Assembly (NCBI GenBank): GCA_028554755.1 | Contig: JAPTOF010000006.1 | Location: 676,501-740,500, forward strand | DNA: 64,000 nt | DNA from: Cordia subcordata | Lineage: Eukaryota > Streptophyta > Magnoliopsida > Boraginales > Cordiaceae | Reading direction: 5' to 3' | Shown here: positions 47,801-57,668 of the stretch, piece after piece | Layout: every line of letters starts with the position of its first letter | Numbering within the stretch: the first letter of the stretch is position 1 | Notes under the pieces: model-generated | What the model saw: the letters and a program-made list of their open reading frames with translations, nothing else | Told to the model about the DNA's origin: nothing | The model's database searches: none | Made by a program: the position numbers and the translations under genes

Positions 47801-48782
47801 TTGTATGTCGATGATATGCTTATTGCTGCTAAAAGCATGTCTGCAATCGACAAATTAAAGAAGCAGCTAGGTGATGAGTTTGAGATGAAGGATCTTGGAG
47901 CAGCGAAGAAGATTCTTGGCATGGAGATTCACAGATATAGAAACGCTGGGAAGCTATTCTTGTCTCAACAAAGTTATATTGAGAAGGTGCTGGAGCGTTT
48001 CGGGATGCTTAAAGCTAAGCCTGTGAGTGTGCCGCTTGCTGCTCATTTCAAGTTGTCTGCAGATTTGTCACCTAAAACTGAGGAGGCGGTGGAGCATATG
48101 TCTTATGTTCCATACTTGAGTGCTGTTGGTAGCTTGATGTATGCTATGGTGTGCACTCGTCCTGATATTTCACATGCAGTTAGTGTTATGAGCAGGTATA
48201 TGGCATCACCTGGGAAAACACACTGGGAAGTGGTGAAATGGATAATGAGATATTTGCGTGGCACTGCGAATATAGGATTGCTATTTAGCAAGATGACTGG
48301 AGATTGCGCGAGGTTGGTGGGTTATTGTGATTCAGACTTTGTGGGTGACCTTGATAAGAGAAGATCTCTGACGGGTTACGTGTTTACTCTCTCTAGATGT
48401 GCTATCAGTTGGAAAGCGACATTACAGTCTACTGTGGCATTGTCGACTACTGAAGCGGAGTACATGGCAATTGCAGAAGCTGTGAAGGAGGCCATGTGGT
48501 TACAAGGCCTGGTTCGTGATCTTGGGCAAAGAAAATACAAGTCTGATCTTTTGTGATAGCCAGAGTGCAATCCATCTGACAAAAAATCAGATGTATCATG
48601 AGAGAACTAAACACATTGATATCAGATATCATTTTATCAGAGATATTATATCACAAGGAATCATATCGGTGCAGAAGATTTCTACCCATGAGAATTTAGC
48701 AGATATGATGACTAAGGTGGTTCCAGTCAGCAAGTTCAAGCATTGTTTGGAATTGGTTGCTATTAGCGGTGTGGAGCAGTGA
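44823..48782 (+). pseudogene. Disrupted Copia gag-pol polyprotein
   Basis: Starts at ATG 44823. Gag is interrupted by a TGA at about 44896 and a frameshift near 45280. The zinc knuckle (45511-45552) has Tyr where its first Cys belongs. Protease keeps DTGA (45694-45705). Integrase shows the HHCC finger (HKRLGHMS, CKHCVFGKQ) and the three catalytic regions (FIDAYSR, RTDNGLEY, PQQNGVAER), with stops near 46158, 46279 and 46430. Reverse transcriptase shows WVYKKKEG, ARLVAKGYTQ, a frameshift near 47660 and the YVDD catalytic box at 47804-47815. RNase H (STTEAEYMA, CDSQSAIHL, HIDIRYHFI) is split by a frameshift near 48550, then runs to a stop at 48780-48782. Most nonsense changes fit C-to-T or G-to-A transitions. 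The copy cannot make a complete polyprotein. Confidence 0.9.
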
Positions 48783-48853
48783 GCCCTTAGGGGCAGTTGG
48801 CAGCAGGGATGATGGTATGTTGATTAGAGCGAATACGTGCCAAGATGGAGATT

Positions 48854-49221
48854 TGTTGAATGTGGCCCATATTATATAATTATTATGTGTCCTTTTCCTT
48901 GTAGTATACTGTTTACTTTTCCTACTAGTATACTTCCTTATCCTTGTAGAATACGGATTAGGATATTTGTGTACTATAAATAGGGGCTAGGACATTGTAT
49001 TTGGTGCCTTAGGGTCGCACCCCATGGGAGTGTAGAGGTTCATACCTCTTGTGGTATGTGGTGTGAGAGAGAAACCAAAGTGTTAGCCTTGTAGCATTTG
49101 TGATCAGTAATATAATTATTCTCTGTTACCCGTGGACGTAGGCTTCAAAGCCGAACCACGTAATTTCTTGTGTCCGTTATTTCTTCTCGTATTCTTCGTG
49201 TTTGCATGTTTTTCCCCAACA
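48854..49221 (+). repeat. 3' LTR of the Copia element
   Basis: The 368 bp direct repeat of the 5' LTR, preceded by a short purine-rich tract (AAGATGGAGA, about 48842-48851) that would serve as the polypurine tract. It ends CCCCAACA, followed by the right copy of the GATTT target duplication. Confidence 0.92.
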
Positions 49222-49226
49222 GATTT

Positions 49227-49470
49227 GGATCTAAGAAGACACAAAAACCAGTTGTACAATTCCTGGTTAAAGGATCATTGGCCCAATCACTATCACTGAA
49301 GGCTTGCAATTCAAATATTCCAGGCTGAAAACGTAAGCCATGAGAGATCGCCCCTTTCTCAAATCTAAGTATTCTCTTAATGTAGCAAAATGGCCATTAG
49401 TTGGATGAAACATGGCCTGACAAATGTTGTTAACTGCAAACTGGAGCTCTGGCCTGGTGGTGGTAAAAAA
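49227..49470 (-). mobile_element. Old Copia-type fragment, right part (minus strand)
   Basis: Continuation of the older element at 43006-43588. On the minus strand it reads a decayed reverse transcriptase/RNase H junction with words such as TTTRPELQFAVNNICQ, FHPTNGHF and GPMIL, with frameshifts. Its boundary is where the duplicated GOGAT 3' flank begins at 49471. Confidence 0.8.
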
Positions 49471-49898
49471 TTACATGGCTACCTCTGTTGCTTGAAGGTT
49501 GGCTTCTGCTGAAAGGAATAATGTGTACAGTTGTTTCCTTTTTGGTTTTCTGAACTAACACGTGGGGAATTCTGCTTCTACCTTCAATACTGCCACTGTT
49601 TCATTTGCGTTACTAGATGAGAATACATCGGTTCTTGAATTATTGTCAAGACTCGAGAAATTAAATAGTGGTAAACTTTAGTGCTGCATATAAATCTATT
49701 TTGAGCGATTAATGTTTTTGTTACGAAAATTCTTTATGGTTTAAATAATGTATTTGTTTTCCTGTAGATCTCAAATATTTGCAGGGGTTTGAATTTTCAG
49801 CTAGTCTTCAAATTTATGTGGCACAATCTATTTATACTGAAGTAACAATAAAAAGGAAAACTATAAGGAATACATCGACAACAACGGTGACAGCTCTG
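49471..49898. repeat. Duplicated GOGAT 3' flank, with a 168 bp insertion
   Basis: 49471-49693 repeats 41123-41344, the region just downstream of the GOGAT gene. The match resumes at 49862 with GGAATACATCGACAAC. The intervening 49694-49861 is absent from the other copy and is flanked by TATAA on both sides, as expected of a small insertion. The block leads into the 3' end of the minus-strand receptor kinase. Confidence 0.75.
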
Positions 49899-52173
49899 TC
49901 ATGAGATTTGTAGGAAAGAATCTGTTTCAGAAATGCTTTCAAGCTCGCCGTTGAATTGGCTTCCAGGTGAAATTGCAATTGCTGCTGGTGATTTATTAGT
50001 CGAGGCAAAAGGATTTGGTGGCATTATGGGAATGTTTTCTCCTTCTAGCATTTGAAGCACAACTTTCATGGAAGGACGATCTACAGGAAACCACTGGATA
50101 CACCAAAGACCCACAATTGTTAGTTTCTTAAATATTGTATTGTCCTCTTCTTTGTCAATTTGGATTGCTATGTCTTCTCCTTTCTCCAACTGGTTGAACA
50201 TCCATTCTGGAAAATATATTTCACTGCTGTCGTTTGATTTGGTATGAAAATTCCTCCTTCCTCCAACCATGTCAAGCAGCAACATGCCAAAGCTATAAAT
50301 ATCAGATTTATATGACACATTTCCGTAGTTTCTGGAGAATACTTCGGGTGCAATGTAACCTATTGTCCCGCGGGCAGCTGTCATGGAAACTATACTTTGT
50401 TCCTTTGAACACAACTTTGCTAGACCAAAATCAGCGACTTTTGGATTGAAGTGGTCGTCAAGCAAGATGTTATGCGGCTTGATATCAAAGTGAAGAATCC
50501 GTTGGTTGCATCCTTGGTGAAGATAATCAAGTCCTTTAGCTATGCCAATAGCAATCTGTTGTAGTTTCTCCCAACCAAGTGATCGACTCTGACTTCTTGA
50601 CAGCACAAATTTTTCGAGTGAATCATTTGGTAAGAATTCATACACAAGAGCTCGTCTGTATCCATCTGCACAATATCCAACTAACCGAACCACATTGACA
50701 TGGTGTGTTCTACCTATTGTGCCCACTTCATTGATGAACTCTTGTCCATTCCCTAAAAAATTGTTGAGCACCTTAACAGCAACAATAATGTCATCAGAAA
50801 GCTTCCCCTTGTACACAGTTCCATAACCTCCTTGACCTAATTTTTCCTTAAATTGATCTGTGATTTTCTTAATGTCTGCATACGTGTATCTTGTAGGCCG
50901 AAGAGCTTTATAATCCTCCAGATATCGATCTATCCTTTTCTGATCATCCTTCTTCTTCTTGAAGCTGTAAATGCGGTAAAGCGCAAAAATGACCAGCACC
51001 AGAGCAGAGAGACCTCCTAATACCCCTGAAGGAAAAGCATATGGATTAGAATTTAGAAATTACGCATCTATTGCAACTACAGAAATGAAAGGTGTCTAGA
51101 CAACTTTACCTGCAATAACTGCTTTCTTGGATGAACCTGCTGAAAGAACATCACAAGTATTTCATCTCATTATATCGAACAATCAAATATATTTGAGTAG
51201 AATGTTTTTATTAAAAAAGAAAAGAAAAGAAAAGAAAAGTTCATAATTGTAGATCTTAATCTTCAATGAGGAACCTTTAACTCTTTAGGTTTTATGCTGC
51301 GGGAGCCACAAGCTGCAGCTTTCCTAAATTTTGAAGAGTACCATCAACGCCTGGTTTACTCATTAACCATTTCTTGTAGAATGCAGCTGAATCTTGATTA
51401 GAAACATAGAAATTGAGTAAATTACCTTTGCTTTCTACAACTGGTATTCTAGGAGCTTCATAGCATTCAGTTTCGTTGTTTGAGCTGTTACTCTTCCACC
51501 TGCAATAATTCCCTTCAGCTTCACAGTTTCCACAGGATGGGTCAGACCAGTGTAGATCAACTTTAGTGTTACTATACTTCTGAGGGCCAAACATTATTTC
51601 AGGTGGAACACTCGAAATGTTGTACATCTTTATGCACGAAGGTAGCAGGAAGTCAGAGACCGAATAATACGATCCAATGGCGAAGATTCGATAGCCCTTA
51701 CCGCTAAGGCAAGGTATAGGGCTACCTTGCCCTGGATTCTTGTTAGAAGAACAATTGAATAATGTACAGCCGTCAGGATAGCGATCAACTATCTGGAACT
51801 GAGATGCAGACGAGTTCATACTAGGAACCTGTTCCGGGAGGCATGAAGTAGCGTTAATATCGGATACGCTAATGATCTGCTTTACATAATCGATATCCTG
51901 GACCGAAACGTTGACAGAAACCGGGAGGATGGTGTTTCTGTTGGCCGCGCTGACCGGGTATTGGAACTGAAATTCGGTTGTATTATTTCTGCAAGAAATT
52001 CCAAAGCCAGGATAGCCACAGGCTTCTGGCTGACGACCTCTCAGCCAGAAGGGGAACCGGATGATCGGTCCAGAGGCGCCACACCTAGTCGGCAGGCACT
52101 CATTTTGTGCTGCCGCAGCAACCAGGAGATGGACTACTAGGAGAAGGAACTGAACCGGGGAGATGGTGGACAT
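49899..52173 (-). CDS. LRK10L-type receptor-like kinase (GUB_WAK ectodomain, non-RD kinase)
   Basis: Predicted plasma-membrane receptor kinase of the LRK10/Lr10 rust-kinase group. Three exons on the minus strand: 52173-51426, 51139-51110, 51025-49899; the sum of 1,905 nt gives 634 residues with closed phases. A signal peptide (about 1-22) precedes a Cys-rich GUB_WAK-type wall-binding domain (ECLPTRCG, IRFPFWL) and a second Cys-rich part ending CEAEGNYC. The transmembrane helix lies around AVIAGVLGGLSALVLVIF. The kinase shows [36 protein letters not shown] and APEVF. The catalytic loop has HFD rather than HRD, so it is a non-RD kinase, as is usual in this group. The exon 1 donor AAG|GTAATT is my choice; unspliced, the frame runs 44 more codons to a stop at 51292. 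Exon 2 has a tandem CAGCAG acceptor. The ligand is unknown. Confidence 0.9.
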
Positions 52174-53444
52174 TATTGGTCAGTCGTTTTGGTAGACAAC
52201 GATGGAATTGTTACTTACAGAATCGAATCGAAGTATAGTGTTGAACAAGTACGTGTAGGAAGCTGTCTCTGTATCTGGCAAGAGGAATGTGTCTTATTGC
52301 GCTCGAGTATTTCCAATTTTAGTGTGGTGCTTAAAAGACCCGTTCAAAGAGCAGTGTCTTTTATGGCAATAACCTCATTATTTCGAAGGGGTCAAAACGT
52401 GTGGCGCAAAGAGAGGAGTGAAATATCAGCATGCAAATGCCAAGGGAAGTTTATCCAACTCGCATTCAAGTGGTCAGAGCCACTTGGTACGCTGGAATTG
52501 ACTAGACTTTCCACTTGGAAAAGAATGCCTCCTGATTTGATTAGGTGGAGAGGTTTAATATTTAAGAAAAAAAGAAATAATTTTTCAAAATACTACTATA
52601 ATGTTTATTTTAAAAATCATATAATATTTTTTTATGTTGGAATTAATTATTTTCTTAAAAATAAAAATACATATTAAGGGCTCATTTAGATTGACTTCTT
52701 TTTTTTTTTTTTATGTAGAAGTGTTTTTGCTTTAACAACTTTTAAAATTAAGCTAATAATTCTAACTTCTCAAAAAAATTGTATTCGAGTCATTTTCAAG
52801 GTTTCAACTCTTTTGAAACCAACCCAAAACATTTTGCAAAAATAATATAATTTTTTTAGAGCAGTCAAATTAGACAGGCCCTAAGTATATGCGTGCTTTT
52901 TTTTTTTAAAAAAAAAAAAAAGAGTTAAGAATGCAGAGAAAATCATTTGTTGTTAGGAATTCAGGATCAAAATTTTTAAGCCTAAATTTATACCTTTTTT
53001 TTTAATTTAAAAACATTTTTATAATAATATTTTGAGATAAATTGCCACGTCAAATAAGAAAGTCCAATTAGTGATTACATTTCCGCAATTTACGACTCAC
53101 ACACGACGCGGCACTCCTGACCCACACAACGCGTGATACGGTCAAGATTTTGTTTAGAAAGTCCACAAAAGAAAAAGCCACCCTTCCAAGTTGCGCCATC
53201 TGCTAGTCAATTCTCAATCCACTTCTTCCCCACACACAACGTGCTGCATCCCCCACCTAGTGGATTTGGGCAAGGAATTGATACCACCACCATCAATATT
53301 CAATTGGACTACAAATACAGCTCTCCATCATATACAAAAACATATTCTTTAATTCTTGTTCCCTGTTTGTTTTTCTTCTCCAATCTGTACACGAAAAAAA
53401 GACTTAGACAAGTTGAAATTATACAACTTATTAAAACATCCATC
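52174..53444. promoter_or_regulatory. Shared intergenic region between divergent receptor kinases
   Basis: 1.27 kb separates the two start codons, so both promoters must lie here. W-box cores occur at 52498 and 52691 (TTGACT) and, on the other strand, at 53140 (GGTCAA) and 53205 (AGTCAA). A CCATAAAAGA word on the minus strand (about 52357-52366) and CTACAAATAC on the plus strand (about 53309-53318) are weak TATA candidates. The middle is A/T-rich with long poly-A/T runs. Confidence 0.45.
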
Positions 53445-56153
53445 ATGTCTGCAGAATGCCTAATCTTGTTTGTGCTTGTGTTATGCAGCATCCTCACCAG
53501 CTGCAAATCCCAGAAGAACATTAACAACACTGCATGTGTTCCTTCATCATGCGGCAGCATTGCTGAAATACGCTTCCCTTTCAGGCTCAAAGGCGACCCA
53601 ATCAGCTGTGGTGACCCTGACCCCGGCTTTGAACTCCAATGCCAAAACAATCACACCATCACCACCATAAATTCCAGAAAATTTTATGTCCAATCTATCA
53701 CATATGATCACTTCATGATACGTGTAGTTGATCCAGCTCTAGCCAATATCAATAACACTTGTACTTCTTTTCCTAACTATTTCACTGGATATGATGAGAT
53801 TCCTAGCAACACTTTCATACAGTTTCTTGAGCTTAACATCCCTGTAATGTATGTCAACTGTATATCTCCTGTGAACTCTTTGCGATACCTTGAGACAGCG
53901 TTTTGTGATGCTAACAGGAATGGTAGTACAACATTGAACTCGTCGAGAGTTTACAGCTACGTTGCAGTTGGAGAGAACATGGATTTGTCTGACCTGGAAC
54001 AATCGTGTAGTATTGAAATGGTTGCCTGGGCATCATCTACTGGTCTTGTTAGAGATAACAGGTCGTTGTCGAGTATTAAACAGGGTCTGGCTTATGGGTT
54101 CGAGCTTTCGTGGTTTAGAGTCTTGTGTGGAGAATGTGAAGCTAAGCATGGCTATTGCAGTCTTGAAGGCAATACTGTTACTTGCAAACGTTATTGTTAT
54201 GAAGATGTTCCGATTTCAGAACTTGGTTTTCACTGTGAGTTCTCTCTCTCTCTCTCTCTCTCTTTTTGCCTGTTGAATTTTATTTATAAAGATGATTAAT
54301 TACTGTATTGAAACATGTTAATGTGTGAGATGATCTTGGATTTTTTGTAAATGCTCACATTTAATGTTGCTGAACAATTCAAATCTATGTGGTCATTATA
54401 GATATTCTGTAGTGAAGTGAAACTCCTAACTGGAAGTGCCATGATCATGGTGGTATCAACCTTAATTGGGCAAAATTAGGATTTATTTTTTACATTTTCA
54501 TGTTTATCTGTTCTTGGAAATGTACAGTGATTCTAGTGATTATTCACTCATATATGATATACCCACTAATTTCTTCTGCATTTTTCTCATTTTGATGCTG
54601 TCACTTGACCATTAGTTCACTTTGTATGCATTGGACTAGGAGATATTCAACTGTGTTTCTGTCAACAATAATATTAAAGGATTCAGCCTTTCTGACTTTC
54701 TCATTTCTGTCTTTGTTTGGAAAAAATGCAGGCCAGGTTGAATATTACTCAGGTTAGTCATACATACACAGGATTTCGCTTGCTTCTGATTTGTAATCCT
54801 TCCTTCAAACATCCGACATATTTCTTGCGTCTGAATTATTGGCTATTTTTTGCAGTTTTCGTGATAGGATATGGTGTTATCGCCATTGGTAAGTTTTCCC
54901 TGCTTTCTGCCTTTGTTCTTGGTTCATATATTGAGATGAACAGAAAAATGTCTGAATTGCATAAATGTGGAAACCTTAAATTGGATTTCAATATGGAAAT
55001 TGGAAGATGACACTCATAATTGCTTCTGATATCTACAGGAGCAATTGTTGGATTAAGATTAATATGTGGGGTTCCACTCTTGGTTGCACTAATCGTGTAT
55101 AAATGGAGAAGGCGGCACTTATCGATGGATGAAACCATTGAAGAATTCCTCCAAGCTCAAAATAACCTCACCCCAATACATTACGGTTACTCTGAGATAA
55201 AGAAGATGACAAATAATTTCAGGGAGAAACTAGGTGAAGGAGGCTATGGATCTGTATACAAAGGAAAGCTCCGGAGTGGTCTATTTGTTGCAGTGAAGAT
55301 GATGAATATGAGCAAATCCATGGCCAGTGAGCAAGAATTTATGAATGAGGTGGCCATAATCGGAAGGATTCACCATGTAAACGTGGTGCAACTTATCGGT
55401 TTCTGCATTGAAAGTTCAAAGCGCGCTCTGGTGTTCGAGTTTATGCCTAATGGTTCTCTTGAAAAACATATTTTCCTGCGACAATGGTCAATCGCCTTGA
55501 GTTACAGAAAGATGTTTGAAATCTCGCTTGGAGTGGCTAGAGGAATGGATTATCTACACCGAGGTGGTGCTATGCAAATTCTGCATTTCGATATTAAGCC
55601 TCACAACATTCTACTTGATGAACATTTCAACCCAAAAATATCAGACTTTGGGCTTGCCAAATTGTATCCCACGGACCGCAGCGTTGTGTCCCTAACTGCA
55701 GCAAGGGGAACGATGGGCTACATGGCTCCGGAACTTTTCTACAAAAATATCGGAGGAATCTCATACAAGGCTGATGTTTACAGTTTCGGGATGTTGTTGA
55801 TGGAAATAGCTGGGAGACGGAGAAGTATAAATCCAATAACCGAGCAGCACTTGAGCCAGATTTTCTTCCCTTCATGGGTTTATGACCATCTTAGTGAAGG
55901 GGAGAGCATAGAGATCAGAGATGCCACTGAGGAAGAAGAAAAGATGGTGAAGAAGATGATTATAGTAGGCCTGTGGTGCATACAAATGAAACCTGCTGAT
56001 CGGCCACCGATGAGCAAAGTTGTGGAAATGCTTGAAGGAGATGCTCAAGTCCTGCAGATGCCTCCGAAACCTTTCCTGGCTCCGCGCGAGATAGCTGACG
56101 ATCATGGGATGAACACAAAGATCAACAGAGTACTCACTGATCCTATCAGGTGA
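53445..56153 (+). CDS. LRK10L-type receptor-like kinase (GUB_WAK ectodomain, non-RD kinase)
   Basis: Second receptor kinase of the divergent pair. Exons: 53445-54234, 54732-54752, 54856-54888, 55039-56153; 1,959 nt, 652 residues, all phases close. The start was set at the ATG giving a signal peptide ([17 protein letters not shown]); the frame is open further upstream but that part is not protein-like. The ectodomain has the GUB_WAK pattern ([30 protein letters not shown]) and a C-terminal Cys cluster ([20 protein letters not shown]). Two micro-exons of 21 and 33 bp encode the juxtamembrane and first transmembrane part. The helix continues through [20 protein letters not shown]. The kinase has [39 protein letters not shown] and APELF, again HFD in place of HRD. 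A signalling role in defence is known for relatives; here it is inferred. Confidence 0.92.
54239..54262. repeat. (CT)n microsatellite at start of intron 1
   Basis: A TC/CT run directly follows the donor site (GTGAGT) of the first intron of the plus-strand receptor kinase. Confidence 0.85.
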
Positions 56154-56250
56154 CACTGTTAATCACTATGCTACTCAGGATGCATTTGCAATCTGTCAGA
56201 TGGTTTTTTGTATAGCTGCAGTTTGGCAATTGGCCTTATTAGTATAGAGT

Positions 56251-56520
56251 TCATGCTGATTTAGACCACCCAATGACCTTTTTGTCAGTCTCCAAAAGTG
56301 TCGTTGTCCGTTGTGTTTTCTGAATAGAGATTTCCCCCCCAACAAGTCTTGTAAGAGACACGACTGTATGTTGCTGCTGTCTTCTCTGTAACTCATGGAA
56401 GCAAAAGGATTTGGTGGTTGGCATCTCTGGGCTGTCTTTGGCTTCTAACATTTGAATCACATTTTCTCATTGATGGTCGATCAGCAGGAAACCTATTGGA
56501 TTTGGATGACACCTTCCCAA
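56251..56520 (-). pseudogene. Third LRK10L kinase fragment (minus strand, subdomain XI)
   Basis: On the minus strand, reading from about 56505, the words RFPADRPSMRK and, one frame over, IQMLEAKDSPEMP match the end of the LRK10L kinase domain (compare FPVDRPSM and LQMLEGENIPIMP in the intact gene at 49.9 kb). A frameshift separates the two pieces and nothing upstream of them remains. It is convergent with the intact receptor ending at 56153. Confidence 0.65.
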
Positions 56521-57668
56521 ACTTCCTGCTGAATCGCGTAAAAAGCGTTTGGCCTAGGATGTGAAAAATATTGTCGTTCGAAATTCTTGTTTTAATTTTT
56601 AGTGTATTTGATGAACTTGACTTGTAGGGTCTCCAAGAAATTCTTCTGTTTCTTCCAATTTCTCACGTTTTGTGAGTAGTCGGGAGATAACATAGACTAT
56701 TGAAAAGGAAAGAAGGGAGGGTAGAAAATTCACGAATAAAGTTATCGACATCCGAAGTATCTATTTTTGTAATGTTTTGTTTTTACTCTATCGCACTCTA
56801 TGTATCATTTCATAATCTAAAATCTCCTGTTTTTTGTTCAAATCACAAATTTCAAATGGAAAAAATTCAAGATATGCACTTATCTTTTTAAGAGTATATT
56901 AATACACTTGCTCATCATCATATTTTAAATAGATCAATTTTGTTAAAAAAACTCCGGTTATAACGATAAAACTAATTTATTAATTGTGAAACGGTTAATT
57001 CCTCAGATGTTTTATTAGAATCATCTTCTTAACAATGAAATAATACAAGAACGTTCATCGAATTTAAATCATTAATATGAAAATTTTCACTTCAGCGCCA
57101 TGTGTCTCTACTGTCCAAAGCATAAGTTCGTTTCAATGTAAACGGCATCATTTCATTTTGAGGGCGGTAAAATCCATAACAAAAAAATGGAAATAAGCGA
57201 AGAAAATATCAGAAGCTGACACGACAGACGAGGTAAAAACACCAACCAAAACCAAATGCGTCAGCCCAGTGTCCTACAAAAAGTCATGGCGTGTGTCAAC
57301 ATTCTTGCCCACCGAGCCACGTGAGTAGATACTTTGAACAATCTAACAGTAACGACACGCCACGCAATCCCTTCCAGACTTCACGTGGGCCCCACTTCAT
57401 CTGTTTGTCTGACATCTTCTGCCCCCCAAATTGATCGCAGCCATAGACGGGTGCCACGTTCATCCTACTCATTGTGAAACTGCTCCCAGACTTGACCACC
57501 GCAATTCTTAGCAGGTGGCCTCGATCGAAACAACGTGAGAGACATCAACGGCTCCGATTTGTTCAAGCTTTTCATGGCTCATGCAACGCATGCATCAATA
57601 TCTATATATACTCCACACGTGGAGTTTGAACTCGTCAATGCACGTTATCTACAATTTCTTCTCACACG
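56521..57668. other. Intergenic region and PP2C promoter
   Basis: 1.1 kb with no gene. The distal part is AT-rich. The proximal 450 bases are richer in G/C and hold several ACGT-core elements, described separately, and a TATA-like TCTATATATACTCC at 57601-57614, about 60 bases before the PP2C start codon. Confidence 0.7.
57318..57621 (+). promoter_or_regulatory. Cluster of G-box/ABRE cores upstream of the PP2C
   Basis: CACGTG occurs at 57318-57323 (CCACGTGAG), 57382-57387 (CACGTGGGCC) and 57616-57621 (CACACGTGGAG). A fourth ACGTG core (GCACGTGTCACC) begins the coding exon near 57687. CACGTGGC-like sequences bind ABF/AREB bZIP factors that act in abscisic acid responses. Several cores near one start site are typical of ABA-inducible genes, including clade A PP2Cs. 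Induction is inferred from the motifs. Confidence 0.6.

Larger units (their letters stand above)
43594..49221 (+). mobile_element. Complete but defective Copia LTR retrotransposon (Tnt1/Tork-like)
   Basis: A 5.63 kb element bounded by LTRs of 371 and 368 bp with TG...CA ends and a 5 bp target duplication (GATTT). Order: 5' LTR, primer-binding site complementary to initiator tRNA-Met, a long leader, gag, protease, integrase, reverse transcriptase, RNase H, 3' LTR. Integrase before reverse transcriptase defines the Copia (Ty1) order. The gag and RT wording is closest to the Tnt1/Tork lineage as I judge it. The LTRs differ by about nine substitutions and one 3 bp gap, so insertion is fairly recent (order of 1-2 million years under usual plant rates). 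The polyprotein is broken by several stops and frameshifts. It is inserted in an older, oppositely oriented Copia fragment. Confidence 0.93.

Noticed and set aside
53133..53444. 104-codon N-terminal extension of the plus-strand receptor kinase
   Set aside because: The extension is not protein-like and would bury the clear signal peptide that follows the ATG at 53445; the region is more likely leader and promoter.
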